This document shows positions 36,591 to 47,261 of a DNA stretch of 64,000 bases, piece by piece. Source of the DNA: Platerodrilus igneus (lineage: Eukaryota; Arthropoda; Insecta; Coleoptera; Lycidae); the NCBI GenBank assembly GCA_036346225.1, contig JARFIW010001458.1, positions 2,728,001-2,792,000 of the forward strand. The letters are read 5' to 3'. The notes under the pieces were generated by a model. It ran no database searches. It saw only the letters and a program-made list of their open reading frames with translations, and was not told the DNA's origin. The stretch's first letter is position 1, and every line of letters begins with the position of its first letter. A program made the translations under genes and the position numbers.

Positions 36591-37306
36591 GCTCTATCAA
36601 TTGATAAAGCTATTTTTAAAGCTAGATTTGTATTTAAAGGTTGGATCATATATACAGTAAGATTAGTCAACTGGAAAATGTATCGATTGCTGTAATTAGT
36701 GTATCGATAAAAAGTGTCGAGCAAATTGAAACTCATTTCAAGTCTTTCTACAAAGATATTTTCTTTGATGAGGAAAGTGAACAATTGCACGAAATTTTGG
36801 CTCTTAAGATGATTATCTATTAGATATACGTATTAACGCTGAACAATGTGAATTAGATCTCGTAGAAAATAAGCCGCAGGTAGAAAATATGAATAATTCT
36901 TTGTCACTAAATAGTGGTATTCGCTTAAAACACCTATCAGTTCCGCGCTTCTCAGGACGTATTTCGGACTTTGAGAGTTATCATGCAGCTTATAAGCGAT
37001 TGATTTATGATAATGTCAGTTTGTTCCCGGTCGAAAGATTTTGCTATCTCCTAGATACACTAGATGATTCATCGCGTGCGTTAATAAAACATTTGCCTTT
37101 AAACGATTGTGCATACGATGAAGCCTATAAAATCATTACTAATCGTTTTCAGTCCAGGAGGTTATTACTTTCAGCATATTTCAATGCTCTTGAAAAATGC
37201 CCTAAAATAAGTTCTTCAGACTCGCACACGGAACTCCGGCAATTAATTAGTTGTTTTGATGAAAATATATTCGCGTTAAAGCAGATGGATCAAGATCAAA
37301 TGATCA
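36591..37306 (+). pseudogene. Second BEL/Pao gag (DUF1759-type), truncated
   Basis: 36641-36823 gives the gag N-terminal region (ISQLENVSIAVISVSIKSVE), which ends at a stop. 36889 onward has the DUF1759 signature: HLSVPRFSGRISDFESYHAA, DNVSLFPVERFCYLLDTL and YKIITNRFQSRRLL. Homology ends near 37306, at DQDQMI. The open frame runs on into the following gypsy-type LTR fragment to a stop at 37431, giving a chimeric 180-codon frame. It differs clearly from the BEL/Pao gag at 10.3-11.6 kb, so it is a separate family. No pol region follows. Confidence 0.85.
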
Positions 37307-38172
37307 AGGGGTTCTGGAGGATCAGAGCGCATAATCACGCAGCAAGGGGTTCTGGAGGATGGGGCATCATCGACGGAGTTGTAGACTTGAAGTATTATCC
37401 AGGTAACTCATTTGAATTTGCTGTTATTTGATAAACTGTTGGAATTATTTGTGATGCGTGAGAACATTGGGGGTCATTTATGGTTATTTAACGTATCGGA
37501 AAAGATACGTGTACTTGACAATTATTAGGGTATTTTAAATATTGAAAAAGAGGTGTATGTAAAGCTTACTAAATTTCATTATGAATTTAAAATGGATTGT
37601 TAAGGGTACATGGGTTATTAATTTTGTAGTAATTTTAGGCAAGGTGAAAGGCATACATTAGTAAACTGGGTTATTATGAGCTTACCATACTCCAGTGTGC
37701 AATAAATATAGGGTACTATTTGGGGCTCATTTACTCCTATTGTATTAATGTGTTTGCAATTAAAATTTTAAAACAAGGACTTTACAAAAATATCACTTAT
37801 TGAGTTGTAACTAGAGTACCAAACTGTACATATCTGTAAATAATTGTTTGTAAATAGCGGTAAATAAAGATTTTATGATAGTTGCATTATTTGGTGATTT
37901 TGTGGAATGATGTGCGAGTGGGAAGGAGGAATGATTGTAAATTTGGGTATCCGAGAAGAGGCACAGCTGAGCTAGTCAGGGAAGCTGCTGAAGAGATTTT
38001 TGACGCAGAAATCAGGGTAAGAATTTTTTTGTTGTAAACTTTTTATTTTGAAAAGTATTTAATGACTCACTTTCGATTCTTAAACCTTTAATCTGCGGAT
38101 TCATGACGGCCCAACGATAGAATTTGAATAGGTTTTAGGGAGTTCCAGAGACTGTCTTCACGATCCACAGCA
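37307..38172 (+). repeat. Plus-strand gypsy-type LTR fragment (U5-containing part)
   Basis: It is an inverted, diverged counterpart of LTR copies 4 and 5. CCAG|GTAAC (37402/37403) and the block CTGGGTTATTATGAGCTTACC (37658-37678) match the reverse complement of 42.4-42.66 kb. It ends with ACAGCA at 38167-38172, the LTR terminus of this family. The upstream U3 half is missing because the fragment is joined to the BEL/Pao gag at about 37306. Confidence 0.75.
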
Positions 38173-38250
38173 ATCTTATGGCGCCCAACGTGAGCCGAGA
38201 ATTTCTTTAGAGGGACCCACAGCAATCTTATGGCGACCGGAACGTGCGGC
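38167..38250 (+). other. Tandemly duplicated LTR end plus primer-binding site
   Basis: Two modules 52 bp apart. Module 1 is ACAGCA (38167-38172), six bases, then TGGCGCCCAACGTGAGCC (38179-38196). Module 2 is ACAGCA (38219-38224), six bases, then TGGCGACCGGAACGTGC (38231-38247). TGGCGCCCAACGTG is the kind of primer-binding site complementary to a tRNA-Lys 3' end that is known from Osvaldo/Ulysses/Woot-type elements (from memory). Retroelements normally have a single copy. Confidence 0.8.
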
Positions 38251-38372
38251 ACGAGCTCCAAATAAAATTTAAGCAATTTCATTCCAGGAAACTGGCGATC
38301 TGAGAGAGAGAGGGTCTGTCTGAGATAAATTTGAAAATAAATTTTAGTGTGTGGGAGTGATTTGAACGTATG
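38251..38372 (+). other. Gypsy-type 5' leader up to the gag ATG
   Basis: It matches the leader of the element at 47.1-47.25 kb on the opposite strand, including GGAAACTGGCGATCTGAGAG and TGATTTGAACGTATGCAG, where the ATG (38370) is the gag start. The gag frame stops matching right after the start codon, so the copy is cut off here. Confidence 0.8.
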
Positions 38373-38559
38373 CAGGAAAAAACCTTATTCTACTTTCCCC
38401 TGGTCTATTTTGAGTTCAGTATAAACTTTTCTGTATTTGCGTGCAAAATCTCAGCACTGAAAAATTTTTAATAAAAGACTCGTTTACCTCTTACATATGT
38501 AAAATATTTACAATTATATTATGTACATCTATTTACATTTTTAAATCCTTCCATCGCAA

Positions 38560-40009
38560 CGATAAATAGTTTAATTTCATGTTCATAAAAATACACCCCA
38601 AAATCACTGATAGTTTAAACCACAAATAAACACCACCACAACAGTTTTAAAAAAGTCTTTACCTGGAATGTTTATTATCCAGCTTACTACCAGGAAGCTA
38701 CCTCTGAAGATGTTCTCCTTTACCGACTGCTCGTGCCAGGATCTCTTTACATTGCTGAATGCCATCAGAAACGGCAATTATTCCTCGAAACCGATTGGCA
38801 TCCAAATTACGAAACTAATACACCCTCTGGACTGCCGCTACAGGTCCATAAACATTCTTTTCTTTCAACCAATGTGCAACAAGCACCATCCACTAAATTA
38901 TAAAGAAGTCGTTACTTACAATTCATCCTGCTTCATTGTACAAATCAATTTTAGACGGTACACTCCGATTTTAAATATTGCACCAACTTGTGCTTTAATC
39001 ACTTGTAATATAAAATGTCGGACTGCACTAGTCGCGTACTGTAGTTTAAAGCCAGGATGATGTTCAGCAAACTCAAAAACTAAGAGAGCGAATGTCGCCT
39101 ACAGCACGTTTATATAACACAAAACTCCCTTCCAAGTTGCACGTATTCCTCACGAACATTCTACGAAAACTTCACCCCAATTCAAACCGATACATTTTCC
39201 CCCGTAAAATTTTCCAATGGCTGACGCTATTCTTAAAATTACCGTGGACAACAACACAACCGTCGTTTTTTTCTGCAAATTTTGACCGCTGCTTTTCCAA
39301 CTGTTTTCTAAAACTAAGAATTTTGTAGCACAAACAAGTGTTTTACTCCGAAAAGCTCTTAAGATTTTCAACCGTCCTAGTTGTCTCTGAAATCCTTATT
39401 TCTGCTATCACCCCCAAACAACTCAAAACACGCCTCTCATCTGCGCGTACATACTATTATCTCACTTCTACTCGAATCATTATATCTACCAGCCTTCATT
39501 TCATACCCATACCGTCTGTTCCCTCTTATAGACCTGTCTTCAGTTAACGATTTTTACGTCGAAATATATTCTCAACGTTTAAAAGCTTTACTGGAATCGT
39601 TCTATCTGTTTGCACGCCCCTTCCTCGAAATTCATAACCGTTGTAGCTGGTCTTCAAATTTTTAAATCTTGACATTTTATATAGATAATTAAGCTTTATA
39701 TTACCCTAAAGAAATTCACATTTCTCGCGTAAATTATTGATTTTTACCATACGTTCACCATGAAAAGCTTTTATAATAACACGTTCTTGCAATATTTCTA
39801 CTCTTGTCATAGATCCTATTAAGAATTAATTATTATCCTAGTTATAAATAGAAGCACAAAAAATTAAACTTACATTATTGTACATTGTCCTATTCCTATT
39901 TAATTATATTGAAAGGTTTTAAATTCGAGAATCATTTTTATATACAGGGTACCTACAAATAAATAATTGTTTAACTTATGTACATTGATTTAAGCCTAGA
40001 AGTACACAG

Positions 40010-40011
<2 letters not shown>
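38560..40011 (-). repeat. Long gypsy-type LTR, copy 3 (partial)
   Basis: Minus-strand donor-like CCAG|GTAAAG at 38663/38662, and TATA box 39109-39116 with the same AAGAGAGCGAA block as copy 1 beside it. Its right edge abuts a (TA)n tract at 40012. The terminal ACAGCA end is not seen; the left side fuses with the plus-strand leader. Confidence 0.6.

Positions 40012-40048
<37 letters not shown>
40012..40048. repeat. (TA)n tract
   Basis: Pure TA run at the right edge of LTR copy 3. Confidence 0.95.
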
Positions 40049-40049
<1 letters not shown>

Positions 40050-41733
40050 TCAAAATTAGGAGCATGAGACATCAATAAAACTATCTTAGGCAACGTGAAA
40101 CAAATGGTAAGCGATTTACTTCTTCAATTATATACAAAAACGATTCAAGTTTTAAATTCTAATTTAACAGTTATTTTCAATTATACGTACAACACCACAG
40201 ATATCTTTTTATACAAAATTCTAAGTACTAACCTAATAATAAAATCAATAAAATCTTACAATAAAAGTTTTATACTTTTACACATAGTTAAAAAATGTCC
40301 CGCAATATTAAATGCAAAGACATATCGTTTACGGTACTCCTTTTCTTTTAAACCTTAAACCTCATTATCGAATTGATCAATTCCTATAATCAGGCTTTTA
40401 CAGTAAATTAAGAAATTTTAGATTTTGTGGTACCTTCATTAAAATGAACCCCAGAATTTTACTTATCCTTGTTACAACTAATTTCAATCCCTTTTTTTTA
40501 TAAAATTATAATTTAAAAGCGTCAAATTTTCCCCCGCCAAATTATTGAAAAAATTTTTATATTTATAAATTAGTTTCATTATATTGAATGGCACAACAAC
40601 TATCTTTGCAATGTTATTCAAAATTAACATACATTGTTGCAAAGTACATTTTAAAACGGTCTACCTGTACCTTGAACCAGGATTCTACTTTTTCAAAATT
40701 TAGATCACTTGTTTTCTTTGAGTTTCTAGGTTTTAAAGTTATTCTTCTTCTTACACAATTTGCGTAATTACTAAGAATAATCTCAAAGATAGCAGCAAGC
40801 AGCGATCAGAATGGGGGGAGGGGAGAGCGAGATAGAGATTTCCTTGAAATTCTGATATTTAATATCTTAAAGCACCTTAACGTTATGTGTTCAATCAACG
40901 CTCTAGTTGAAATAAGATACTATCTAGCACAACAAAGCGCACTCTAAATCACGTCTCAATCTAATAAAAATTAGTTAAAACGAAAATTGTGGGAATACCC
41001 TAACAATTTCACTTGTTTTCAGGGTTTCAGGTGTTTGATCTAAATTCTATAAAAATAGAGTTATGTACATCTTTTAAACCACCTGCATTATAAAAGTTTC
41101 AAAATACACCTATTAAAATTGTGCTATCCAATTTAAAATATCATATCATATCAAGTCGTTGTCAATTGGTTTCCTTTTAGGCTTTCTACTGAAAAAAGTG
41201 TGTGTAATTTTGTTCAAGAAATTATCGCGTCATGAAGAAAGTTTTAGGAATTAAAGTTTTGAAGACTGTAGGGCCAGAAATTTTTTCAAGGCACCAGAAG
41301 TCTAAGGTGAGATTTGTTTTCAAGATTTATATTCTTTCTCGAAAATACTTTAAATCAGCTTTCTGTATTTAATAATTTTATTGCGAGAACTTGTAGTGTA
41401 AGGTGTAATGAATTCAAAATTTCAATTAGAGTATCATTTATACAAAAAAAGCAATTTACACATAACCATGAAAATGTATCTTTTTAAAAGGATAAGTATG
41501 TTTGTGAGAGTACTCTGACGTTGAAAACCCAACATAAGTTTATTCTGGGTGTAAGTTGAAATTTTAGTACTTTCTTTTATATTTTTTGATGTTATTTATA
41601 CTGCACAGGATTTTACTTTTCTGTACATTATTATTTGCAAAGATTGCACTTAAAAAATTTTAGTTAAGGTTAATATACAAAACTTTTTGAGCAAAAGTGT
41701 CTTTTAATGCTCTGCTAACTGAAATAGTCGAGA

Positions 41734-41735
<2 letters not shown>
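40049..41735. other. Unassigned 1.7-kb block between two (TA)n tracts
   Basis: No TATA/donor/PBS features of the neighbouring LTRs and no reading frame. It is probably host DNA between two TA-targeted insertions, or a more diverged repeat. Confidence 0.4.

Positions 41736-41776
<41 letters not shown>
41736..41776. repeat. (TA)n tract at the left edge of LTR copy 4
   Basis: About 20 TA units immediately before the LTR terminus TGCTGTAAATCC. Confidence 0.95.
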
Positions 41777-41778
<2 letters not shown>

Positions 41779-43840
41779 CTGTAAATCCTATATTTGAATC
41801 GAGCCTCACGAATTAGGCGTCAAGAATTGCTGTGTATGCTTATAAGAATCGCCTCAGCTCCTGAATTGGGCGTCTAAATTATGCCGTGGAACTCGTGTAA
41901 AATGCTTATCAACCATAAATTATTTTCGAAAATTCTATAAAATTTTCATATTCGACAATAGACACGTTTTCAAAAAATTAACTAATCCAAAAAAAAAATT
42001 ATCCTTACCCGTTTTCCTCTCTTCCTCAGTTGACCGACCTTCTTCAACTGCTTCCGGCTAGCTCATTCGGATCTCCTCTTGGGTATCTAGATTCCCTCGC
42101 ATATTCTCAATCATACACACATACTAGCAATAAAACCTCAAATACAACCAACATACAAGCTTTTATTTATAACTATTTACAAATGAAATGCAATATAGTC
42201 CATATTCCATTAATCACGTAACACTTCAGAAAACCTTATTTTCTAATGTCCAGTATTTTATTTTTAAATCATTAAACACATAAATTGTACCCGGAGTAAA
42301 TGGTCCTTGAATAATACCTTCTCGAAAATTCCTTCTTTATAATTTATTTATTCATTTTACTCTAACTAAACTCTGGGGTAGGGTGAGCTCAGAATAACCC
42401 AGCTAATTATGAGTTTGCATACTTTTAAAACAAATAACAAAGCAAAGCCATGTACTCTTCACAAAAATTTCTTTTCGTTCTGAGGGAACGTTTAAAAGAG
42501 CTTTATACACACCTTCAACTTTTTAGTTAAATACCATAATAAAGATTTTACACGTATTAAGTTCAATAAGTAAATAATACACACTACCTTGGAATTTCAC
42601 TCTCTTAAGTTCTCCCAATATTCACAGTTTATAAAGTCACAATGCAAATCGTTACCTGGAATTTTATAGTAGATCTCTGCTCTGAGGATGATGCCATCTA
42701 TTTCTTCTGTCCGTTTTGCAGGTCGTTTCTAGCTGTTACTAGAAAACTCCATCCAAATTGAACTGCAAACGCGGTCTCCCCGGTGTAACCAATTCCATTT
42801 AAAATTATTTCTTCATTAATTAGATGCTTCAAACCACGTTACTTGAAGTCCCGCCACGAGTTGAATATAATTATAGATGATATCTCTATTAAAATGTAAT
42901 TTCGGCACACTTAACCGCGTATGTAAATAAGAGACTATCACCTTGTAATATAATTGAACTGATTTAGTAATACTTACAACTCGTGCTGCTTAGAGACGTT
43001 GTTTGAAGCGATCGAAAATTTAAGGGCCTTCACCACGTTCTCTAAAAGCATTTATACGCTCCGACTGTAACCTCTCCATACCTGCTTAACGCGAAATCCC
43101 CTGTTAACACCACACATTCTCGCAATTTTGCACTCAACTCTATTTTCAAATCGGCGAATTTCAATACCTCGTTTATAAAATTTCAAGAATATCACGCCCC
43201 ACTATCTTCGTGCTTGTTTCAAAACAAACTAACATATCGACCAATCACTAACCTCGTGACGCTTCACAAATCCCTCCTATCCTATTAGTGTCTCTTATTT
43301 ATGCGTTTTCTCTGTCCCTTTCTACCCTGGTCTGAGTGGTACAAAATCGATATTCTTGACTATCTGCTGTCTAAACACACGTGGACTGGCGACGTGACTT
43401 TAAATAAACCACGTTTAGTATTTCATGCTAAAACATTCAACCGTTTCCAATATACGCAGAAGCTGCATGTTTATCTACTCAAATTTATTAGAACTTGACA
43501 TTTAAAGGTTTGCAGGTGTTCGATCGTAATAAACGTTTTAAATACAATTCTCCGAGCTTCGTTTCATGGTATTTCAACCCTCCTGATATATCCGTTTGTT
43601 AGCAACGCGTTTCACCTCGGGTTTTTACAGGCTTTTATGCTTATTATATATCAATAATTGTTCAATTAACTCCAATTAAATTAATAAATGCATGGCATTG
43701 ACTTCTACCATTTAATTCTTTGCAAAGCTATTAAATTTTTAATTATTATTTGTACAATTTGATTAATACCCGTTACTTAGATAAAAATTAATTAATATAA
43801 ATTTCGCACGTAATTTCTGTTTGTTCCTTTATAAAGGGTG
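41777..43840 (-). repeat. Long gypsy-type LTR, copy 4 (3' LTR)
   Basis: It begins TGCTGT after (TA)n. It has two extra PBS/LTR-end-like motifs at about 41800-41905 (TTAGGCGTCAAGAATTGCTG and TTGGGCGTCTAAATTATGCC), donor-like CCAG|GTAACG at 42656/42655, and a TATA box (TATAAA) at 43051-43056 on the minus strand. 43430-43835 aligns with copy 1. The right edge is set where that alignment ends. Confidence 0.75.
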
Positions 43841-43959
43841 TTTTGAAATTGCTTCGTTTGTATTTATTTTTAACCCTTTAAAACCACTATATAATCCCCT
43901 TATTTCAATTCTAAGAAAAACTAACCCCGGTTTTTCTGAATTTAAATACCTACATTCTA

Positions 43960-44640
43960 ATTTAATGCTATCTGCTATTTCTAAACACATATCTACTCAC
44001 CTAACACTGCCTATACCTATTTATCCAACCTATCACTACTTATCTACCTATTTCTATCTATTTCTACACCTATCTCTACTTATTTCTATCTATCTACACC
44101 TATCTTTATTTCTAATTAACTATTCACACCTATCGCTATCTTTTGCCTAACTATTTCTATCTATTATTAACTCTTTCCCTCTTATTTTATTGTCTTTTCT
44201 CCTTTTATTTCCCCCTTAAGTCCTTTGTTGACTCTTCACATACATCATCTTGTATTTTTGTCTTTATTTTCCGTCTTTAATACTTTTCATCTCACTTCTT
44301 ATCACTATCTATTCCTATCCTAACTCAACCTAACTAATTCTATACCTATATGTAATTATCTCGCATATTAATCCTATACCTAATCTTGTTTTCTATAACT
44401 ACTTATTTCTAATCTTCTATATACACCTATTTCTATCCCTATCTATTTAAATTTTACTCTATTATACACCTATCTTTACTTTCTATATACACCTAACCAT
44501 ATTTATCCTATTTCTACTTCTACTTTTCTATATACCTATTTCTATTTCTACTTTTCTGTATACACCTATCGCTATCTCTCTATTCTATATCTATACTAAA
44601 TTCATCTATCTCTATCTTTTGTCGTTACACTTCATCTCGT
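43960..44640. repeat. CTATTTCTATCTA-type low-complexity tract
   Basis: About 0.7 kb of irregular tandem TATC/TATTTC/TACACC units (purine-rich GATAGAAATAG on the minus, coding strand). It sits between the protease remnant and the 3' LTR, where pol should be, and may have expanded from a polypurine-rich stretch. Confidence 0.8.
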
Positions 44641-44864
44641 TATTTAAATCTGACTCTTTTCTTGATCCTCCAAGTCTTTCTTCTAACTATCCTAATACTC
44701 TTCATCCCTATATCCCCTCCTTCTATTTCTATACTTATTATCCTTGTTATTTCACATAAAATCAACTTATTCCTATTATCCCGACTCTTAAATATTTTTT
44801 CTTCATTCCCTATACTTGTCTGTTTCTCATTTATTATACTTTCCTTTTCTGTGGACAAACCAAA
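44640..44864 (-). pseudogene. Residual gag-pro linker after protease
   Basis: A charged stretch continues after a frame change (KESIINEKQTSIGNEEKIFK, then RRKTWRIKKRVRF). No reverse transcriptase motif. It is the last recognisable coding trace before the low-complexity tract. Confidence 0.45.
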
Positions 44865-45748
44865 CTATACTACTTCACCATCTTTATCTTTTCCTTCTAT
44901 ACAAAACTTTTCATCTCTTCTAGACCCTTCATGTACAATATTCATTTTATAAAAATCATTTAAATTCAAATCCAAATTATCAAAATTATCTTTGCCCCTT
45001 AACTCACTTATGCTTATATTTACCTCTTGTGTGTCACATAACGCTATTTTTACTTCTATATTTCTTAATTCTGACTCGTTATCCACTATTAACTCTGCGC
45101 CTGACTCTACCTCTACTTGTTCAGCCTCTTCTTTCACTATCCATTGTACCTCGTCTAACCTTTCCTCAATATATCCTCCTGAGTCGATCTCTCTCTCTTC
45201 TTCATTATCTCCCTCTATACTATTAATACATAACCCCATGTCATCTTCCGTGACATCATAACTTGCCTTCCAGGGCAAAATCCTATTCCCAATCCTAACT
45301 ATTTTCCTCTCCATGTCTATTATAACCCCTAACTTCATCATGCAATCGACCCCTAATATCCCTTTAAACTTTAACCCAGGTACAATGATAAATTCTTGTT
45401 CACAGCTTACTGAACCTAACTCTACTTTCAAAATAACTACGCTATTTACAACAGCAAATCGTTTTTTATTCGGCGCAACCAGGTGACTTCTTTTTATTGG
45501 CATTATCCTATCACACACTTTATTTTTGATTTCATTGACGAATTACTCCGATATCAAACTCGCCTCCGCTCCTGAATCTAACAAAACTCCTAAATTTTTC
45601 TCAAAAATTTTAATTTCTATTATGGGCAAACAAAATTTTTCAACTATTTCTGGCTCAATTACCTCTTGAATTTTTAAAAATTCCTTCGGATGTTCATACT
45701 TGTACACAGTAATGTCTAATGGTTTGTCCGTCTTTAAAAATCCTGTCC
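44865..45748 (-). pseudogene. Gypsy-type retropepsin with one premature stop
   Basis: The frame is -1 relative to gag. It starts at the gag stop (FLKTDKPLDITVYKYEHPKE), reaches the active site LLDSGAEASLISE near 45590-45545, and meets a TAA near 45537. It reopens with FVNEIKNK and runs to 44865, including FKGILGVDCMMKLGVIID, the second conserved protease segment. After the protease fold comes a long acidic region (GDNEEEREIDSGGYIEE and more) not typical of retropepsins. The DSG triad is intact; one stop codon truncates the product. Normally made as a gag-pro fusion by -1 frameshifting. Confidence 0.85.
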
Positions 45749-47113
45749 AGGTCTGTTTTCCCTACTCGGTCCTGGTCTAGCCGTCACCTCAGCGTATGTC
45801 CTAGGCGTTTCCACTCGTTCTGTGTTCGTATTCCCAGTCCCCCTTATGTTCGGTGAACTGTTCTGTCGTGTAGGTCCAGGTCTCGGTGCTGGTCTCCTTC
45901 CTAAACTATTACTTCTGAAATATGGTCGTCGCGGTTCCCAATTTTGTCGCTGGTATTGATAATTATTCCGTCTGGCATAGTTGTCCCGTCTGTTGTCAAA
46001 CCTAACCGTATTGAGTTGTCTTTCCCTATGCTCTCGAGATCGTCCACTACTCACATCGTCGTACCTCTGCAGGTATTCCAAAAATAATTCTCTGTCCACT
46101 ATGTTCTGTAGTGCAACGTGTTGTCGTACCTCTACCTCAAAGTGTCTCGATAGATACTTAATAATTTGTCGGTCTGTCAGTGGTGGGTTCAGTTGCTTAG
46201 CTATGCTATACTTGCGTATAGCATATTGCTCCCTACTTCCTGAAAATTCTCCCTTAAATTTCCCCGTAATTAAGTCGTCCCGTACCTGGTCCTGTCTGTG
46301 GTCACTCCAATAGTGTTTTAAAAATCTGTCTTCGAAGTCCCTGTATGTGTCAATCTCCTGTCCTATTAAATTGTACCAAGCTTCTGCATGGTCTTTTAAT
46401 AAAGCTTTTACAATATTCAATTTTGCCTGTTCGTCGTATACATTATTTATTAGTCCTCTAACATTATGGATAAATAATTGCGGGTTTACTCTACTATCTC
46501 CATAAAATTTTATTTGCTGCTCTAAAGAAACATTACCTGTTACAAACCTAAGACCATCCCCCATTAAAGTCGCTACGTTATGCTTAATCCCTGTCACTTC
46601 TCTTTCAACTCGACCTAACTGATCCTTACACGAGTCCGATACCTCAGTCATTTTCGCATTAATTTCATCCTCACAGAAAATCCTTACATCAGTCCTTAAT
46701 TGTCCCATTTCTAAATTTAAACCTCGAATATCACGGTCATTTTTATCAACCCTATTCTCAACTTCCCCCATTTTTACCGTCAAGCTATTTTTAAATTCTG
46801 AAACTTCTTTGTTTGTCTTGTCTATTTTCTCACTTAGGGTTTCCCTAACTCCTGTTAACGTCTCATTCATTTGCTCAAATTTCCTGTTTGATTCTTCACT
46901 CATCTGTTCCAATTTCCTATTCGATTCTTCCCTACCTAATCTCACTTCCTCTAGCATTCTCATCATTAATTCATTCCCAGCTTCTCCTGATTCCGTCCTT
47001 GACTGATCTCTACTGCCTCCAGCTTCTTCCATTTTCGAATTTTTATCACACAAAGCACTATCGTCACTTCCAATTTCCACTCCTTGACTCCTTAACCACT
47101 CCTTTCTCTGCAT
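45734..47113 (-). CDS. Intact gypsy-type gag, 459 aa, coiled coil, no zinc knuckle
   Basis: This is the only long intact open frame in the window. The start MQRKEWLRSQ follows the leader whose ATG context recurs at 38370. Residues about 50-180 are heptad-like and charged, with a tandem EESNRKLEQMS/EESNRKFEQMN repeat and then long coiled coil. Residues about 205-330 are the retrotrans_gag capsid region (IKFYGDSRVNPQLFIHNVR, AEAWYNLIGQEI and FLKHYWSDHRQDQ). The C-terminus is rich in Arg, Asn and Pro (RRDNYARRNNYQYQRQNW) and has no CCHC knuckle, so RNA binding would be through the basic tail. The stop overlaps a T run (GATTTTTAAAG) where a -1 shift would enter the protease frame. Intactness among decayed neighbours suggests recency or selection; I cannot tell which. 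Confidence 0.9.
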   Translation of the reverse strand: MQRKEWLRSQGVEIGSDDSALCDKNSKMEEAGGSRDQSRTESGEAGNELMMRMLEEVRLGREESNRKLEQMSEESNRKFEQMNETLTGVRETLSEKIDKTNKEVSEFKNSLTVKMGEVENRVDKNDRDIRGLNLEMGQLRTDVRIFCEDEINAKMTEVSDSCKDQLGRVEREVTGIKHNVATLMGDGLRFVTGNVSLEQQIKFYGDSRVNPQLFIHNVRGLINNVYDEQAKLNIVKALLKDHAEAWYNLIGQEIDTYRDFEDRFLKHYWSDHRQDQVRDDLITGKFKGEFSGSREQYAIRKYSIAKQLNPPLTDRQIIKYLSRHFEVEVRQHVALQNIVDRELFLEYLQRYDDVSSGRSREHRERQLNTVRFDNRRDNYARRNNYQYQRQNWEPRRPYFRSNSLGRRPAPRPGPTRQNSSPNIRGTGNTNTERVETPRTYAEVTARPGPSRENRPGQDF

Positions 47114-47261
47114 ACGTTCAAATCACTCTCACACACCCTAAAATACTCTTAAATTTATACACCAAAAAAAAACTGAAACTCTCTCTCTCAGATCGCCAGT
47201 TTCCTGGAATAAAATCACTAAAATTTTATTTGGAACCCGAGCTCACGTTGGGCGCCAAAAC
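47114..47261 (-). other. 5' leader and primer-binding site of the gypsy-type element
   Basis: Next to the LTR terminus (47262) the minus strand reads GTTTTGGCGCCCAACGTGAGC: a TGGCGCCCAACGTG primer-binding site about three bases inside the LTR. The leader includes GGAAACTGGCGATCTGAGAG and a GTGTATAAATTTAAG stretch, ending at the gag ATG (47113). Confidence 0.85.

Noticed and set aside
45981..46313. Plus-strand open frames opposite gag
   Set aside because: Antisense shadows of the gag frame on the minus strand.
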